NCBI RefSeq assembly: GCF_003671765.1
Contig: NZ_QPIB01000032.1
Location: 1 to 38,851, forward strand
From: Xenophilus sp. E41
GTDB lineage: Bacteria; Pseudomonadota; Gammaproteobacteria; Burkholderiales; Burkholderiaceae_C
Direction: 5' to 3'
Length of the DNA: 38,851 nt
Part shown: positions 25,710 to 34,573 of the stretch, in pieces
Layout: each line of letters starts with the position of its first letter
How positions within the stretch are numbered: position 1 is the stretch's first letter
Notes under the pieces: model-generated
Told to the model about the DNA's origin: nothing
Database searches by the model: none
Seen by the model: the letters and a program-made list of their open reading frames with translations, nothing else
Program-made: the position numbers and the translations under genes

Positions 25710-28682
25710 TTAGCGTTCAAGCCGAACCCTAAGCCGGCGGGCACGTTCCCGGAACGCAACATCTCCACCTTCAAGTATGTCGCACACTTGCTTTCGAATG
25801 CCAGCGTCTTCGAGGCCTCCGGTAACATAGCTAAATTGCGGGAGTGCCCCTCCGGATGAGTGGGTGGCGTTCGCCACAATGATCTGGTCGGCATCAGTAT
25901 TGATTACCAGGTTTGCGTTGTGGGTGACGATGATCACTTGCCGCTTGCTTCTGGCCTGCAGAAAGAGGGGCACCAGTTCATCGTTGACAGATTTAGGATC
26001 GAGATTCTCCTCTGGCTGGTCGATGATGAGCGGACGGTCGTCTGCTTCGTCGAGAGCCAGATAGAGCAGAAGCAAGACGATTCCACGCGTTCCTGGCGAT
26101 AGCTTTCTAATGTCGGCTCCGTCGTACCGAATCTCATAGCGGACGGAGATGTGCTCTGTCCCAAAAAGCCACTGTGCGAATCGAAGACTCCATTGTCGAA
26201 ACTCGGCACGATCAGACGACGCGGGAGGCGCGTGCGCTAGAAGAGGTTTGGAATACTTCGCGATGAATGCCGCCATCGCTGCCTGCACCTCCAAGGCCGT
26301 GCCAAATTCCCACGCGTGCTTCAGTTCAGCGATTGCCAACTTTGCCAGCGTACCGCGGCCCATAAAAGGACCAGACTTACGGCAATCGATGAGATGTTCT
26401 TCTGCTGCAGTAGCCCACCGGTCGACGTCAGCCGTACGGGAAACTTGAATACTAAGTTTCCTCAATGTGCCGCTTGTACCAGACAGCCGCGCCATGAGGG
26501 GGCGGTACAGCTCTTCAAGGGCCTTTTGCTCGCTGATGACGGCAGCGAAAAGTCGACCGTATGTAGCTTCCCGCTCGGTCTGCAGCGCCTTGCGTCGCTC
26601 TATCGCAGTCTGAGCATCAGCGTGCTTAGTTCGGAGGGCCTGAAGTGCTCCGTTCTCTGTGGCGATGCGCCTGGACAGCGCACTGTATTGTTTGCGTACA
26701 ATCGTGTCGGCGCTGATGAGCTTTTCTAAGCGGTTCATTTCCGCCTTCAAAACGGAGAGCGAGACCTTCGACAGATCAACATCAGGTTCGATCAGTGGCG
26801 CATCGGGCTGAGATGCTGGTACCTCAGCGCCGACCAGTGCTGCAATCTCCTTATCCGCCCAATTGATGTACCCAGACAGCGCCAGATCCACATTTCCTTT
26901 GTAGATCAACAGAAATTCATCCCATTGCGTGTCGTTAAGCCCACTACCGGCGTGTCGTGCTCTGGCTTGCCGCAGCATTTCGGGTGCTTTTGAGGACCGA
27001 GTGTTTTGCACCTCGTCTTGTAGGGCTACAAACGTCCGTCGTTGAGAAGAGAACGCGGCAATGCGGCTGTTCAAAGCTTGAATTGACGTGTTCAGTTGTT
27101 CATGTCGAACCGCCTGTGCCTCCGTTCCTTTTACTACCAGCTTCGTCAGGTCATTCGTGTAACCCTTCACCAGGGATTCTTTGGCGGCAACCTGAGATTT
27201 AAGGGTGTCAACCAGCGCTTGCTTCTCAATCTCTACCGCAATGCGTTCCGAGATCGCATCGATCGTTTCGGTTTCGCGAACGCGTGCTTGCTGGTACCGC
27301 TGAGTCCTATGGTCACGGAGTTGAGAGAAGTCGAGCGCACCGTCTGTGTCTTCTGTTGCGTGTGCTTCGAAAATCACACGCTCAATCTCGCCGACAAGAC
27401 CTTCCGAGGCACCCCTCGACGAACACAGCTCCTCAACGAATTGTTGCGACAGATAGCGAGCCCGTGGATAGGACCAGCTTTCATCGAGGTCTCGCCCGTC
27501 AAGGTAGCTCTTGGTTGCGTTCCCACCGCCCCATCGCAGGTAAACATTGCTTTGACCAATAACTGGCCGCGCCCTCACAAGAAAAGAAGCACTAATGTTC
27601 TGGTCTTCACTCCACGCAGTTTGAGGAATGGCCTGACACCCTGCTGCGATCATGTCGGCGAGGGCAGTCTTGCCTGAGCCTCTCGACCCAATGATGGCGA
27701 CCAGACCCGGATTCAGCGGCATCGATTTTGTGATGGCCCAGTCGGCATCTTGAATGTCGATGCTAGAAATCACTTGCGACGGCATCGCCGTTTTTGGGGG
27801 CTCAGCACCGACGAAGGCTCTGTTGGCTGGGTCGATGCAGGCTTGGCGCAGCGCTTCAAATGTCAGCGCCCCTTTGATCCAAGAGAACCTGTCCTTGGCG
27901 GGTTGAGCCGTCGAGGCGAGGTTGTGAGCATCGCTGCCATGCATGCAGGGTTTGCAGCCGCCGTAGCGATCGTTGAGACGCTGTGCGTCGAGGTCCTTCA
28001 TGCCCAACCAAAATTCCCGCTGAGCTGCACTGCTTGTAAAGATGAAGTGCGCGAACTTCTCGATCTCTTGGCGTATTGTCTGGTCTGCTGCCTGCCGCAA
28101 GCCGGAGGTCCCATCGCCCGACCCGCCGGCTACACCGATCAGAACGTTCGCCTTCGCCCATGCACTTCGCGAGTAGGTGTCACGAAGCGCCAAGAAGTTG
28201 ACTTTGAACTGGGTGGCCCCGTGGGCGAGGGCGGCCCGGTCGTCCTTGATCGTCGGGTCGGCCGCCTTGCCCAACCGAATGAGCTCCTCAGGGCTGCAGT
28301 CAAATTGATCACCGTGCGCAGCGAAACTGAGGCGTGAAAGAAAACGGCGAATTTCAGATACGTGGTTAGGGTCGTCTGGGCTTACCAGTAGGTGCAGATT
28401 CACGAAGCCGGATTTGGCCGCTACATCTAGCCGTACCTCAATGTTTGGGATTACCAATGACACATTTGGCAGACTGCCCGTCTGCTGCCGGCGGCAGACC
28501 TCTTCGTAGAGCTGAGTAGTGTAGTAGTCGGTAATCGCTACGGCACCGATCGGCGGTGAAGCGTTGTTCAGCGCCTGTAAGTAAGCACCCCAATCTTCCG
28601 CCCTGAATTGGTTATTGAGGATGGTGCCCGGCGCATGAATGTGCGGCTCCCAGCGATTCCATTCTGAACCACGCGTGATCAT
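25710..28682 (-). CDS. PHP-domain SMC-like ATPase (TrlF-type)
   Basis: 990 residues. N-terminal PHP phosphoesterase: WEPHIHAPGT (H14, H16), AITDYYT, and CMHGSDAHN (H248, D251, H253). Walker A GSRGSGKT at 332-339. A long coiled-coil middle part (~450-780), rich in Glu/Gln/Lys/Arg. C-terminal ABC half: signature KLSPGTRGIVLLLLYLAL, Walker B LIIDQPEENLD with D888, and the H-loop IIVTHNANL. This is the layout of TrlF-family AAA-like ATPases, SMC/RecN-like proteins with a built-in metal phosphoesterase, found in defence and repair contexts. DNA-dependent ATPase coupled to nucleic-acid or nucleotide hydrolysis is inferred. No obvious partner subunit adjoins it. Confidence 0.85.
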   Translation of the reverse strand: MITRGSEWNRWEPHIHAPGTILNNQFRAEDWGAYLQALNNASPPIGAVAITDYYTTQLYEEVCRRQQTGSLPNVSLVIPNIEVRLDVAAKSGFVNLHLLVSPDDPNHVSEIRRFLSRLSFAAHGDQFDCSPEELIRLGKAADPTIKDDRAALAHGATQFKVNFLALRDTYSRSAWAKANVLIGVAGGSGDGTSGLRQAADQTIRQEIEKFAHFIFTSSAAQREFWLGMKDLDAQRLNDRYGGCKPCMHGSDAHNLASTAQPAKDRFSWIKGALTFEALRQACIDPANRAFVGAEPPKTAMPSQVISSIDIQDADWAITKSMPLNPGLVAIIGSRGSGKTALADMIAAGCQAIPQTAWSEDQNISASFLVRARPVIGQSNVYLRWGGGNATKSYLDGRDLDESWSYPRARYLSQQFVEELCSSRGASEGLVGEIERVIFEAHATEDTDGALDFSQLRDHRTQRYQQARVRETETIDAISERIAVEIEKQALVDTLKSQVAAKESLVKGYTNDLTKLVVKGTEAQAVRHEQLNTSIQALNSRIAAFSSQRRTFVALQDEVQNTRSSKAPEMLRQARARHAGSGLNDTQWDEFLLIYKGNVDLALSGYINWADKEIAALVGAEVPASQPDAPLIEPDVDLSKVSLSVLKAEMNRLEKLISADTIVRKQYSALSRRIATENGALQALRTKHADAQTAIERRKALQTEREATYGRLFAAVISEQKALEELYRPLMARLSGTSGTLRKLSIQVSRTADVDRWATAAEEHLIDCRKSGPFMGRGTLAKLAIAELKHAWEFGTALEVQAAMAAFIAKYSKPLLAHAPPASSDRAEFRQWSLRFAQWLFGTEHISVRYEIRYDGADIRKLSPGTRGIVLLLLYLALDEADDRPLIIDQPEENLDPKSVNDELVPLFLQARSKRQVIIVTHNANLVINTDADQIIVANATHSSGGALPQFSYVTGGLEDAGIRKQVCDILEGGDVAFRERARRLRVRLER

Positions 28683-28827
28683 CGTTTTCCAATTCCGGTT
28701 GGCTTTGATTGACCGAGCTCTGCGACCGTTCTGCGGCCACGCTGCTCGCTTGAATGCCCAGCGATTTCGATCTATCGGTGTAAGTCAAAACAGCGTCGGC
28801 ATCGCGTACATGATGCGCGGACCGCGC

Positions 28828-29163
28828 TCAGCTGTCACATGCCGCCAGGGCGACATGGTATGAGATGGATCCTTGGCTGAGCGGCGACATCGACTCCGAC
28901 TTCTTGTTGCGCTTTGCCTCGGCAAGAGTGTCGCCTTCGCCAAGATAGCGGAACGTTTGAGCCTTGCAGTCGATCTCTCTAATCGCGAAAGATGTCCCGC
29001 TTGGGCCAACGCGTTTAGTTACAACGGTTCTTTTAGTTCCCGCTTTGCGTAGCTCGACCAGGTCGTAAGTTGCTCGGGAATCGGACGGCACGGAGAGCGT
29101 CGAATCCTTCGCCGTGGCGAGATTGACTACGAGAACTAAGGAGGCAAAAAGCAGGGTTTTCAT
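28828..29163 (-). CDS. Small secreted hypothetical protein
   Basis: 111 residues with a clear signal peptide (MKTLLFASLVLVVNLATAKD, cleavage expected after ATA). The mature ~92 residues contain two Cys (EIDCKAQTF and ALAACDS), possibly a disulfide, and are predicted periplasmic. Family not recognised. It sits 145 bases upstream of the TrlF-like gene and 53 bases downstream of the 29217-30380 gene, all on the minus strand. No strong ribosome site. Confidence 0.6.
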   Translation of the reverse strand: MKTLLFASLVLVVNLATAKDSTLSVPSDSRATYDLVELRKAGTKRTVVTKRVGPSGTSFAIREIDCKAQTFRYLGEGDTLAEAKRNKKSESMSPLSQGSISYHVALAACDS

Positions 29164-29216
29164 CGTTGGCTTGGGTCAGTGCTCTCGAAACAGGACAGGA
29201 TCGCGGTGCTTGTTTG

Positions 29217-30380
29217 CTATCGATGGTGCAGGCGGCGGTGCAGGGCCGAGATGCCTTCCTCGTCAAGCGCCGGGAACAGCCCTTTACGGAGCGGAAACGT
29301 GGCCATCGTCTGAACCTTGCCGTTCGGCTTGCCGATCGAAGTGCGTGCCGACGGCTGAGTGGCAATCCAGAACGCTGCCATGCCGATGTCATCTGTGTAC
29401 AACACGGGGTCTAGCTGGGGAAGGATTGAGTGCATGTGATGCAGAGCCTCTAGTGCAAACATGTCAGCCGCCGCGTTGTATGCCATCCCTGGGGTGTATT
29501 CGCGCTTTGGCTTGATGAGCGCCCTGCCGGGCCTGGCCGCGCGGTGGTCAGAGAGAGGTGAGTGGCCGTCGTACACGCAACTTAGAAGCGCCAAGGCAAC
29601 TTGTGCCGTGGCCGGCACTCGCTCCTCATCGGCCATCTGCAAGATCTCGCGTTCCAGGTCGAGGCGCTCATGGGGCGGCGGTTGATCGACAACCAGCGGC
29701 GCGGCCTTCATGAGCAGGCGTTGAGCGTTTGCCCGTGCGATCGCGTTGTCGATGCCCATATTGAACAGGGCTGCTCGTTGGATCGACGTCATCCTTTGGA
29801 CTTTGGCGCCGGCGAACGTCTGCTCCAATGCTCGTACACCTCGTGCGAGCTCAGCACGGATCTCGAACGGCGAAGGCGGTCGCTTGTTCCGACCTTCTAG
29901 CGCAAAGAGTGCCGGGCTCACTTCGAGTGAATCCAGGCCCAAGTCCTTCATCAGACTGAATCGCGCCGCTGGCCCGTGAAGCTGAGCCTCATTCACCAGG
30001 GCCTTCTCAAGCTTGATCACCAGGTTTCTATCTACCAGCGCAAGGCGCTTATGGGCCCAAGGCATCGGTAGCCAACCGCCGTCGATAAGCCCGTAGGCCA
30101 GAATTTCTGGCGGCCCGGTCATGGTGGCGCTCACAGTCAACGGACCTGCAATTTCGAGGCCTGTGCTCTCCGTAGCCGAATTGCCGTTTGTGATGACGAC
30201 GGGAAAGGTGGGGTTCCCTTCGGCGGCGCGTACAAATTGCTCAAAGCCCAAGGGTTGGACGTCGAACGTGTTGGCGTCGTGCGGCCTGATCTCGGTCACT
30301 TTTCCAGCCTCGTCAACAAACTTAATGGCTGGGGTGGCGAGCCATTCAAGTCTTGAAGCAGCTTCTGTCGGTACATCCAT
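29217..30380 (-). CDS. Hypothetical protein, possible PIN-like domain
   Basis: 387 residues, family not recognised. Features: WLPMPWAHKRLALVDRNLVI (hydrophobic strand ending in Asp), YNAAADMFALEALHHMHSIL and PVLYTDDIGMAAFW (Asp-rich strand end). This spacing of acidic residues at strand ends is like that of PIN-type nucleases, but the match is by eye only. The N-terminal ~90 residues look like a separate beta-rich domain. First gene of a minus-strand group with the secreted protein and the PHP-SMC ATPase. Confidence 0.55.
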   Translation of the reverse strand: MDVPTEAASRLEWLATPAIKFVDEAGKVTEIRPHDANTFDVQPLGFEQFVRAAEGNPTFPVVITNGNSATESTGLEIAGPLTVSATMTGPPEILAYGLIDGGWLPMPWAHKRLALVDRNLVIKLEKALVNEAQLHGPAARFSLMKDLGLDSLEVSPALFALEGRNKRPPSPFEIRAELARGVRALEQTFAGAKVQRMTSIQRAALFNMGIDNAIARANAQRLLMKAAPLVVDQPPPHERLDLEREILQMADEERVPATAQVALALLSCVYDGHSPLSDHRAARPGRALIKPKREYTPGMAYNAAADMFALEALHHMHSILPQLDPVLYTDDIGMAAFWIATQPSARTSIGKPNGKVQTMATFPLRKGLFPALDEEGISALHRRLHHR

Positions 30381-30803
30381 GGCGGCTAGCCGGACCAGTG
30401 CGCAGCAAACCAGACGTCAACCCACGACCTTCGCTTCTGCCAAGCGAGCCAGTGCCGCTGTCGGGCTGAGGAGCTTCAGCAGGCCTAGGGCCTGGACCCC
30501 TCAATCTCTGACCTAACTTCTTTGCGAGCTACGCGCGCAATCTCTGACTTCAGGGCCGATGCGATATTGCTCATGGGCGAGCATTATCTTCCTCTACGAT
30601 GACTGTCAAAGGTTTGCTCGAGTGAGCAATGCATTGGCAGGGCGACGCGATGGCATTTATGGTCCCCGCTATCAACGCTCAGTGAGAGCTCCTTCACAGC
30701 CAAGTTCAAGGCCCAGGACCTAATGTCAGTGCTGCTTTACTAGCAGCCAAGGGCGTGCAGGTGTCAGTGGCGAAGCTAGACAACGGCGTCTAGGCTCATC
30801 GCC
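30381..30803. other. Intergenic region upstream of the 387-residue protein gene
   Basis: About 420 bases between two minus-strand genes. It carries the repeated TTGCTC-type inverted repeats at 30568-30629. Plus-strand frames crossing 30121-30516 run antisense into the gene and are not supported. Confidence 0.4.
30568..30629. promoter_or_regulatory. Two similar inverted repeats, TGCTC-N6-GAGCA and TTGCTC-N4-GAGCAA
   Basis: TGCTC at 30568-30572 pairs with GAGCA at 30579-30583; TTGCTC at 30614-30619 pairs with GAGCAA at 30624-30629. The half-sites are the same word and the centres lie 46 bases apart, roughly four helical turns. They stand ~190-250 bases upstream of the 29217-30380 gene. A repressor or activator site is inferred; its protein is unknown. 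Confidence 0.4.
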
Positions 30804-31520
30804 TTAGTTCCAGACCTTCACCAATTCAGCAATCTTGGTTGCGACGACCGACATGGCGTCTTCCTTGGTGTCTAAACCGGTCCTAGACGCCAGTAACGGG
30901 CTTACCGCGCGCAACGCGACGTAGTCGGTGCCGTGGACGATGGGGACTAACCGATTTCCGGCGAGCAACGCCGAGAGTTCCTTGTCCGCGACGCCCTGAT
31001 TCGGCAAGCCCGAGATGAAGCTCGGAGTCACCAGAACTAGCCCAATGCGCGAGTTCGCCAAGCCCTTGTCGATTGCGCGCATCATCGGCACGCCGAGTCC
31101 GAGGTCCGCTTCGCTGAACCAAACCTTCACCCCCGCCGTCGTGAGCGCGTCGTAAAGCTCCTTTGCGGCGCCTTGCCGGTCGGGCCACGCGTGACAGAGG
31201 AAGCAGTCCCGCAGGTCAGGCTGTTCCACGACGGTTTTCTCGACCGCTTCGCGAACCGGCGTGAGGGAAGCGATTTGGCTGGGCGTGTACGACACAGTCG
31301 AGCCAGGGCGCGACCACCTCGCTCTAGACCCGCCGCCCCCGCTCAAACGACTAGCGCCGTAGCTGCTGCTGCCGCCCCCGCTGTACCCGCTGCCCGACGA
31401 GTACGAAGAGCCGTACCCGTAGCTACTGCTGCGATAGCTGCTGCGGTATCGACAGGCGGGGCAGGCCGCTGCCGCTGCAGAAGAGCTGTGCCCACGTACG
31501 GGTGCTGTGCACTGCGCCAT
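30804..31520 (-). CDS. TIR-domain protein with Ser/Tyr/Gly-rich N-terminus
   Basis: 238 residues, ATG 31520 behind GTGAGG. Residues 1-25 contain CPAC (C20, C23) after an Ala run. Residues ~26-66 are low-complexity Ser/Tyr/Gly. Residues ~104-235 form a TIR domain: DCFLCHAWPDRQGAAKELYD, then VKVWFSEADLGLGVPMMRAI, ANSRIGLVLVTPSFISG, KELSALL. In TIR NADases the catalytic Glu lies before the (L)xxG of this loop; here that position is Asp139, with Glu137 two residues earlier, as in the subfamily with WFSEKDV-type loops. NAD hydrolysis is therefore possible but not certain. It stands alone, without a STING, Sir2 or Thoeris-type partner next to it. Confidence 0.85.
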   Translation of the reverse strand: MAQCTAPVRGHSSSAAAAACPACRYRSSYRSSSYGYGSSYSSGSGYSGGGSSSYGASRLSGGGGSRARWSRPGSTVSYTPSQIASLTPVREAVEKTVVEQPDLRDCFLCHAWPDRQGAAKELYDALTTAGVKVWFSEADLGLGVPMMRAIDKGLANSRIGLVLVTPSFISGLPNQGVADKELSALLAGNRLVPIVHGTDYVALRAVSPLLASRTGLDTKEDAMSVVATKIAELVKVWN

Positions 31521-31647
31521 TGCTGAACCTCACTCGTTTTGGAGCCCAAATGGTAAGCATGGCACGCTCATCCGTCATGGGATAAGGCTGGATAAATTGT
31601 GCACTTCACGTGGAAACCAAGGCGAAATATGGTGGAAATCGTGCTGG

Positions 31648-31667
31648 AGCCTGCATTTTTGCAGGCT
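31648..31667. terminator. Perfect 8-bp hairpin with TTTT loop
   Basis: AGCCTGCA (31648-31655), TTTT, TGCAGGCT (31660-31667). It lies in the 278-base region between the ImmA-type gene and the TIR gene, both on the minus strand. Possible terminator or processing stem for the upstream ImmA transcript; no T-run outside the stem. The rest of 31521-31798 shows nothing. Confidence 0.4.
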
Positions 31668-31798
31668 AGGCGATTCTGACCATCCATGATGCTGAAGTTC
31701 GGAGCACCCGGCGGCAACGGCCCGACTGGTTGCAGCAACTAGGCCGGTGGGCTCATCACGCCGACCGGGATTTATTCAACGACCGCAGGTGGAAAGAT

Positions 31799-32491
31799 CT
31801 AGCCTACGGAGCGGACCAATCCGGTCTGGCGTAGCCGGATTGCCATTGTCGTAACGGACACCTGAAACAGGTCGTGAAGCGGCTGGAAGTGGCGGCCGCG
31901 AAAACGAGGTGCACGAGCTACCACGCGCGAAAAGGCGGGGGAGTCGTAGGCCGAGTTCATGAGCGACGTGAAGTTTGCGCCAAGAAGCTCGAATGCAACG
32001 TCATCGGTGAGCTTGAGGCTCTCAACTCCGAAGGCCGCGTTGAAGGCCCTGCGCAGTTGCTTCGCCGGTACGAGAAAACATCCCGCGAAGTGGTTGGCCT
32101 GGCGCTCTTTGGGATCGGCTGGCTCATATGGCTCGGTCATCCCGTCCATGGCGATTTCACGGTGGTGGTGAATTCCGGGGTGCATCACTACATGCCCGAC
32201 TTCGTGTGCGAGGGTGAAGCGTTTTGATCTTGGACTCAGCTGTTCCGAGACTGCGATGACGCCGCCGATGCGGTTGATGAAGCCGCCAAGTTCCCGGCCA
32301 GCTCGCATGGTCGGGCTGCTCAGTTGCCCCTCTTTGACCGTGAAATCCAAATAGTGAGCAGCTACCCACGGGTCACAAACGTCGAGTGGCGTGACGAGTT
32401 CACCCGGCCACAACGAGCATTGGCGGTCCCAGAGCTCAAGTTGCAGATCGCGGGCGCATTTTTCTGGATCGATGGTGGGGGCGACGATCAT
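31799..32491 (-). CDS. ImmA/IrrE-family metallopeptidase
   Basis: 230 residues from ATG 32491, preferred to the longer reading from 32623 because GAGG precedes it and the convincing sequence begins there (MIVAPTIDPEKCARDLQLEL). Zinc site HEVGH at 96-100 in RFTLAHEVGHVVMH, followed by KERQANHFAGCFLVP with the third ligand. The family cleaves or binds XRE-type repressors, as ImmA does in ICEBs1 and IrrE in Deinococcus. Here no XRE gene adjoins it, so the target regulator is elsewhere. A 16-bp perfect palindrome lies 61 bases upstream. Confidence 0.85.
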   Translation of the reverse strand: MIVAPTIDPEKCARDLQLELWDRQCSLWPGELVTPLDVCDPWVAAHYLDFTVKEGQLSSPTMRAGRELGGFINRIGGVIAVSEQLSPRSKRFTLAHEVGHVVMHPGIHHHREIAMDGMTEPYEPADPKERQANHFAGCFLVPAKQLRRAFNAAFGVESLKLTDDVAFELLGANFTSLMNSAYDSPAFSRVVARAPRFRGRHFQPLHDLFQVSVTTMAIRLRQTGLVRSVG

Positions 32492-32531
32492 TTGCGCACT
32501 GTACCTCACGGCGAGCAAGAACGCTAGATAT

Positions 32532-32568
32532 GGGGTTCTAGGGGGAACCCGGACACTACATGTAGTGT
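32532..32568. promoter_or_regulatory. Perfect palindrome ACACTACATGTAGTGT and adjacent GGGTTC-N6-GAACCC
   Basis: The 16-bp palindrome is at 32553-32568; a second inverted repeat GGGTTC/GAACCC lies just before it, about 32533-32550. Together they occupy the gap between the helicase stop (32633) and the ImmA-type start (32491). This is a likely operator for the peptidase gene. Confidence 0.6.
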
Positions 32569-32632
32569 TTTTTCGAGGCGTTGAGCAGTTATGCCTGACC
32601 ATGAGGTGGATTCCATACGTCATTGGAGCGAA

Positions 32633-34573
32633 TCAGGGTAGGGCGCCGGTCCTCGTGGGCCAGGCTTTCCTCATGCTTGCGTCTCGCAGCGTCTTAAGCA
32701 CCTCTGATGGCTCGAGGAAAGCGCTCAGCTTCCGATACTCCCGACGCACGCCGCTTACCTTGATGGGGGAGTGCGCGAGCCACACGCGCTTTCGCGCTCG
32801 GGTGATGGCGACGAACAGCACGCGTCGCTCCTCATCAAGTTGGTCGGCAGCCTTGGCCCGGCGATCGGGCAGCACGCCCTGAGTCACGCCCAGCACGAAA
32901 ACGTAGTCCCATTCCATGCCCTTGGCGGCGTGGATGGTCGAGCACGTGATGGCAGTGGCACGCGCCATCTTTTCGACGTGCGCGGCCATTTCGGCGGCGC
33001 AAGCAAACCCTCGCGTCCGCGTATCCCAACGGTTGACAGCGTTGCGCAGCGGCTTGTGGGCGTTAATGCCGCCGTGCAGGCAAAGGTAGATGCGGACGCA
33101 AGCCCGATACGCGCCCTCGAGCGATGTGGCGCCATGAATGCTCAGGAAGTCCTTGACGAACTGGGCCCATCGCTCTGGTAGCGGACGTGGGGCGACGTCC
33201 ACAGGGGCCGCATCCTCATCGTGCTCCTCGTCTGCGCCGCCATCCGGCTGTGCCGCCGCCAGCAAGCCGTCCAGATCGTCGAGCCCCAGCCGCTCTCGCA
33301 TCTCGGCCTGCAGTTCGGCGCTCAAGGTCACAGCGCGGCCGCTGGCACCGGGTTCGACTCCCAGTCCGTGGTCGCGCAGCTCCTCGAACCGCTCGGCCAA
33401 CCACAGGACGTCCAGGACCGCTTGGTAGTAGTTGCCGGAGCCGGAGCCGGTGAGGGTGGTGGCCACGGTCCGGCCCGCAAGTTCCTGCGCCACTGGGTGG
33501 AGGACAGACCGGACACGGCCGAGCAACGCGATCCGGGAAGGCACCACGCCGCGGTCCAGGAGCTTTTGAACTTGTTCGGCCACCAGTTGAGCGAGCGCGT
33601 GGGTGTCTTCGGCCTCGAGCAGCACCGGCTTCTTGCCGTCCCGGTCAGCTTCGATGACCGGCGCGCCGAGCGGCTGGGCCACGGCCATCGCCAGTGCGGC
33701 AGTCTCGGCGGTCAGTCGGTAGGACCAATTCAGCGTCCGCTCCTTCACCTCGTCGTCGCCCAGCACCATGCCACGGTCGGCCAGAGCCAGTCGGAGGGGC
33801 GTGTAGCGGCCGCCCATGAAGCCGTAGACTGCCTGCAAGCGATCCCCGAGCACCACCGTCGTCTGGACGCGTTGAGCCAGGCCGGCGATCAGCTGCGACT
33901 GGATGGTCGTGCAGTCTTGCCACTCGTCGACGATCAGATGATCGATCCCGAGCTGCTTTGCGGTCAGCCGGTCCAGCAGCTGACGCCCAAGACGCAGCAT
34001 GTCGTCGAAGTCGATCAGGTTCTTCGCGCGTTTGTGGTCTTGGTAGGCCTGCGCCGGGGTCGATCGGGCGGCCAGGCGTGACCGCTCGAGCTTGCTGGCG
34101 GCGGCACGCGCTCGCCCCTTTTGGCCGGCCCCGCCTTTCGGCTCGTGGATCGAGCGGAGGATCTTGGTCTTGGTGCCGACGTCCATCACGGAGGGCGAGT
34201 GCAGAAAGCCGAGAGCGAGATGGTGACGGCGGATCAGCGCGAAGAAGAGGGCGTGGACGGTGGACACGGCGACAGTGGGTCCGGGTCCGGAGCTGCCCGC
34301 CACCAGGCCGGCCCCGGCCTCGATTTCGAGCTCTTCGAGTCGTTGACGGAAGTTGAAGACGGTGGCGTTGGTGGCCGAGAGTACCTGGATGCGAGCGCCC
34401 GGATGCTTCTGGAGGAGATGCTGGACGCGAGCTGTGGCAGCCGTGGTCTTCCCGGCGCCCGGCACGGCCGTGACTTCGGTGAAGCGCGCAGTGCTACGGG
34501 CGATCTGGCGCATGACGTTGGACTGCTTGATGGCGTCGGGGGGAGAATCATCCGGATCGATGTTCTTGGGCAT
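32633..34573 (-). CDS. UvrD/Rep-family superfamily 1 helicase
   Basis: 646 residues from ATG 34573 (MPKNIDPDDSPPDAIKQSN); an upstream extension to 34849 is rich in Arg/Ser/Pro and unconvincing, and no ribosome site is visible at either. Motif I VPGAGKTT (37-43), motif II LIVDEWQDCT, motif III GDRLQAVYGFMGG, motif V STIHAAKGMEWDYVFVLG, motif VI VAITRARKRVWLAHS. DNA translocation or unwinding 3' to 5' is expected from the family. An acidic insertion (EEHDEDAAPVDVAP) is unusual. No adjacent OLD-family (GajA-like) gene is found, so this is not a Gabija pair. It may serve the mobile element's replication or a defence role. Confidence 0.88.
   Translation of the reverse strand: MPKNIDPDDSPPDAIKQSNVMRQIARSTARFTEVTAVPGAGKTTAATARVQHLLQKHPGARIQVLSATNATVFNFRQRLEELEIEAGAGLVAGSSGPGPTVAVSTVHALFFALIRRHHLALGFLHSPSVMDVGTKTKILRSIHEPKGGAGQKGRARAAASKLERSRLAARSTPAQAYQDHKRAKNLIDFDDMLRLGRQLLDRLTAKQLGIDHLIVDEWQDCTTIQSQLIAGLAQRVQTTVVLGDRLQAVYGFMGGRYTPLRLALADRGMVLGDDEVKERTLNWSYRLTAETAALAMAVAQPLGAPVIEADRDGKKPVLLEAEDTHALAQLVAEQVQKLLDRGVVPSRIALLGRVRSVLHPVAQELAGRTVATTLTGSGSGNYYQAVLDVLWLAERFEELRDHGLGVEPGASGRAVTLSAELQAEMRERLGLDDLDGLLAAAQPDGGADEEHDEDAAPVDVAPRPLPERWAQFVKDFLSIHGATSLEGAYRACVRIYLCLHGGINAHKPLRNAVNRWDTRTRGFACAAEMAAHVEKMARATAITCSTIHAAKGMEWDYVFVLGVTQGVLPDRRAKAADQLDEERRVLFVAITRARKRVWLAHSPIKVSGVRREYRKLSAFLEPSEVLKTLRDASMRKAWPTRTGALP

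Noticed and set aside
33221-34081. Plus-strand 286-residue frame within the helicase gene
   Set aside because: Antisense to conserved helicase motifs.
32633-34573. Gabija-type defence pair based on the UvrD helicase
   Set aside because: No OLD/TOPRIM (GajA-like) gene adjoins it; neighbours are an ImmA-type peptidase and a Rep-like gene.
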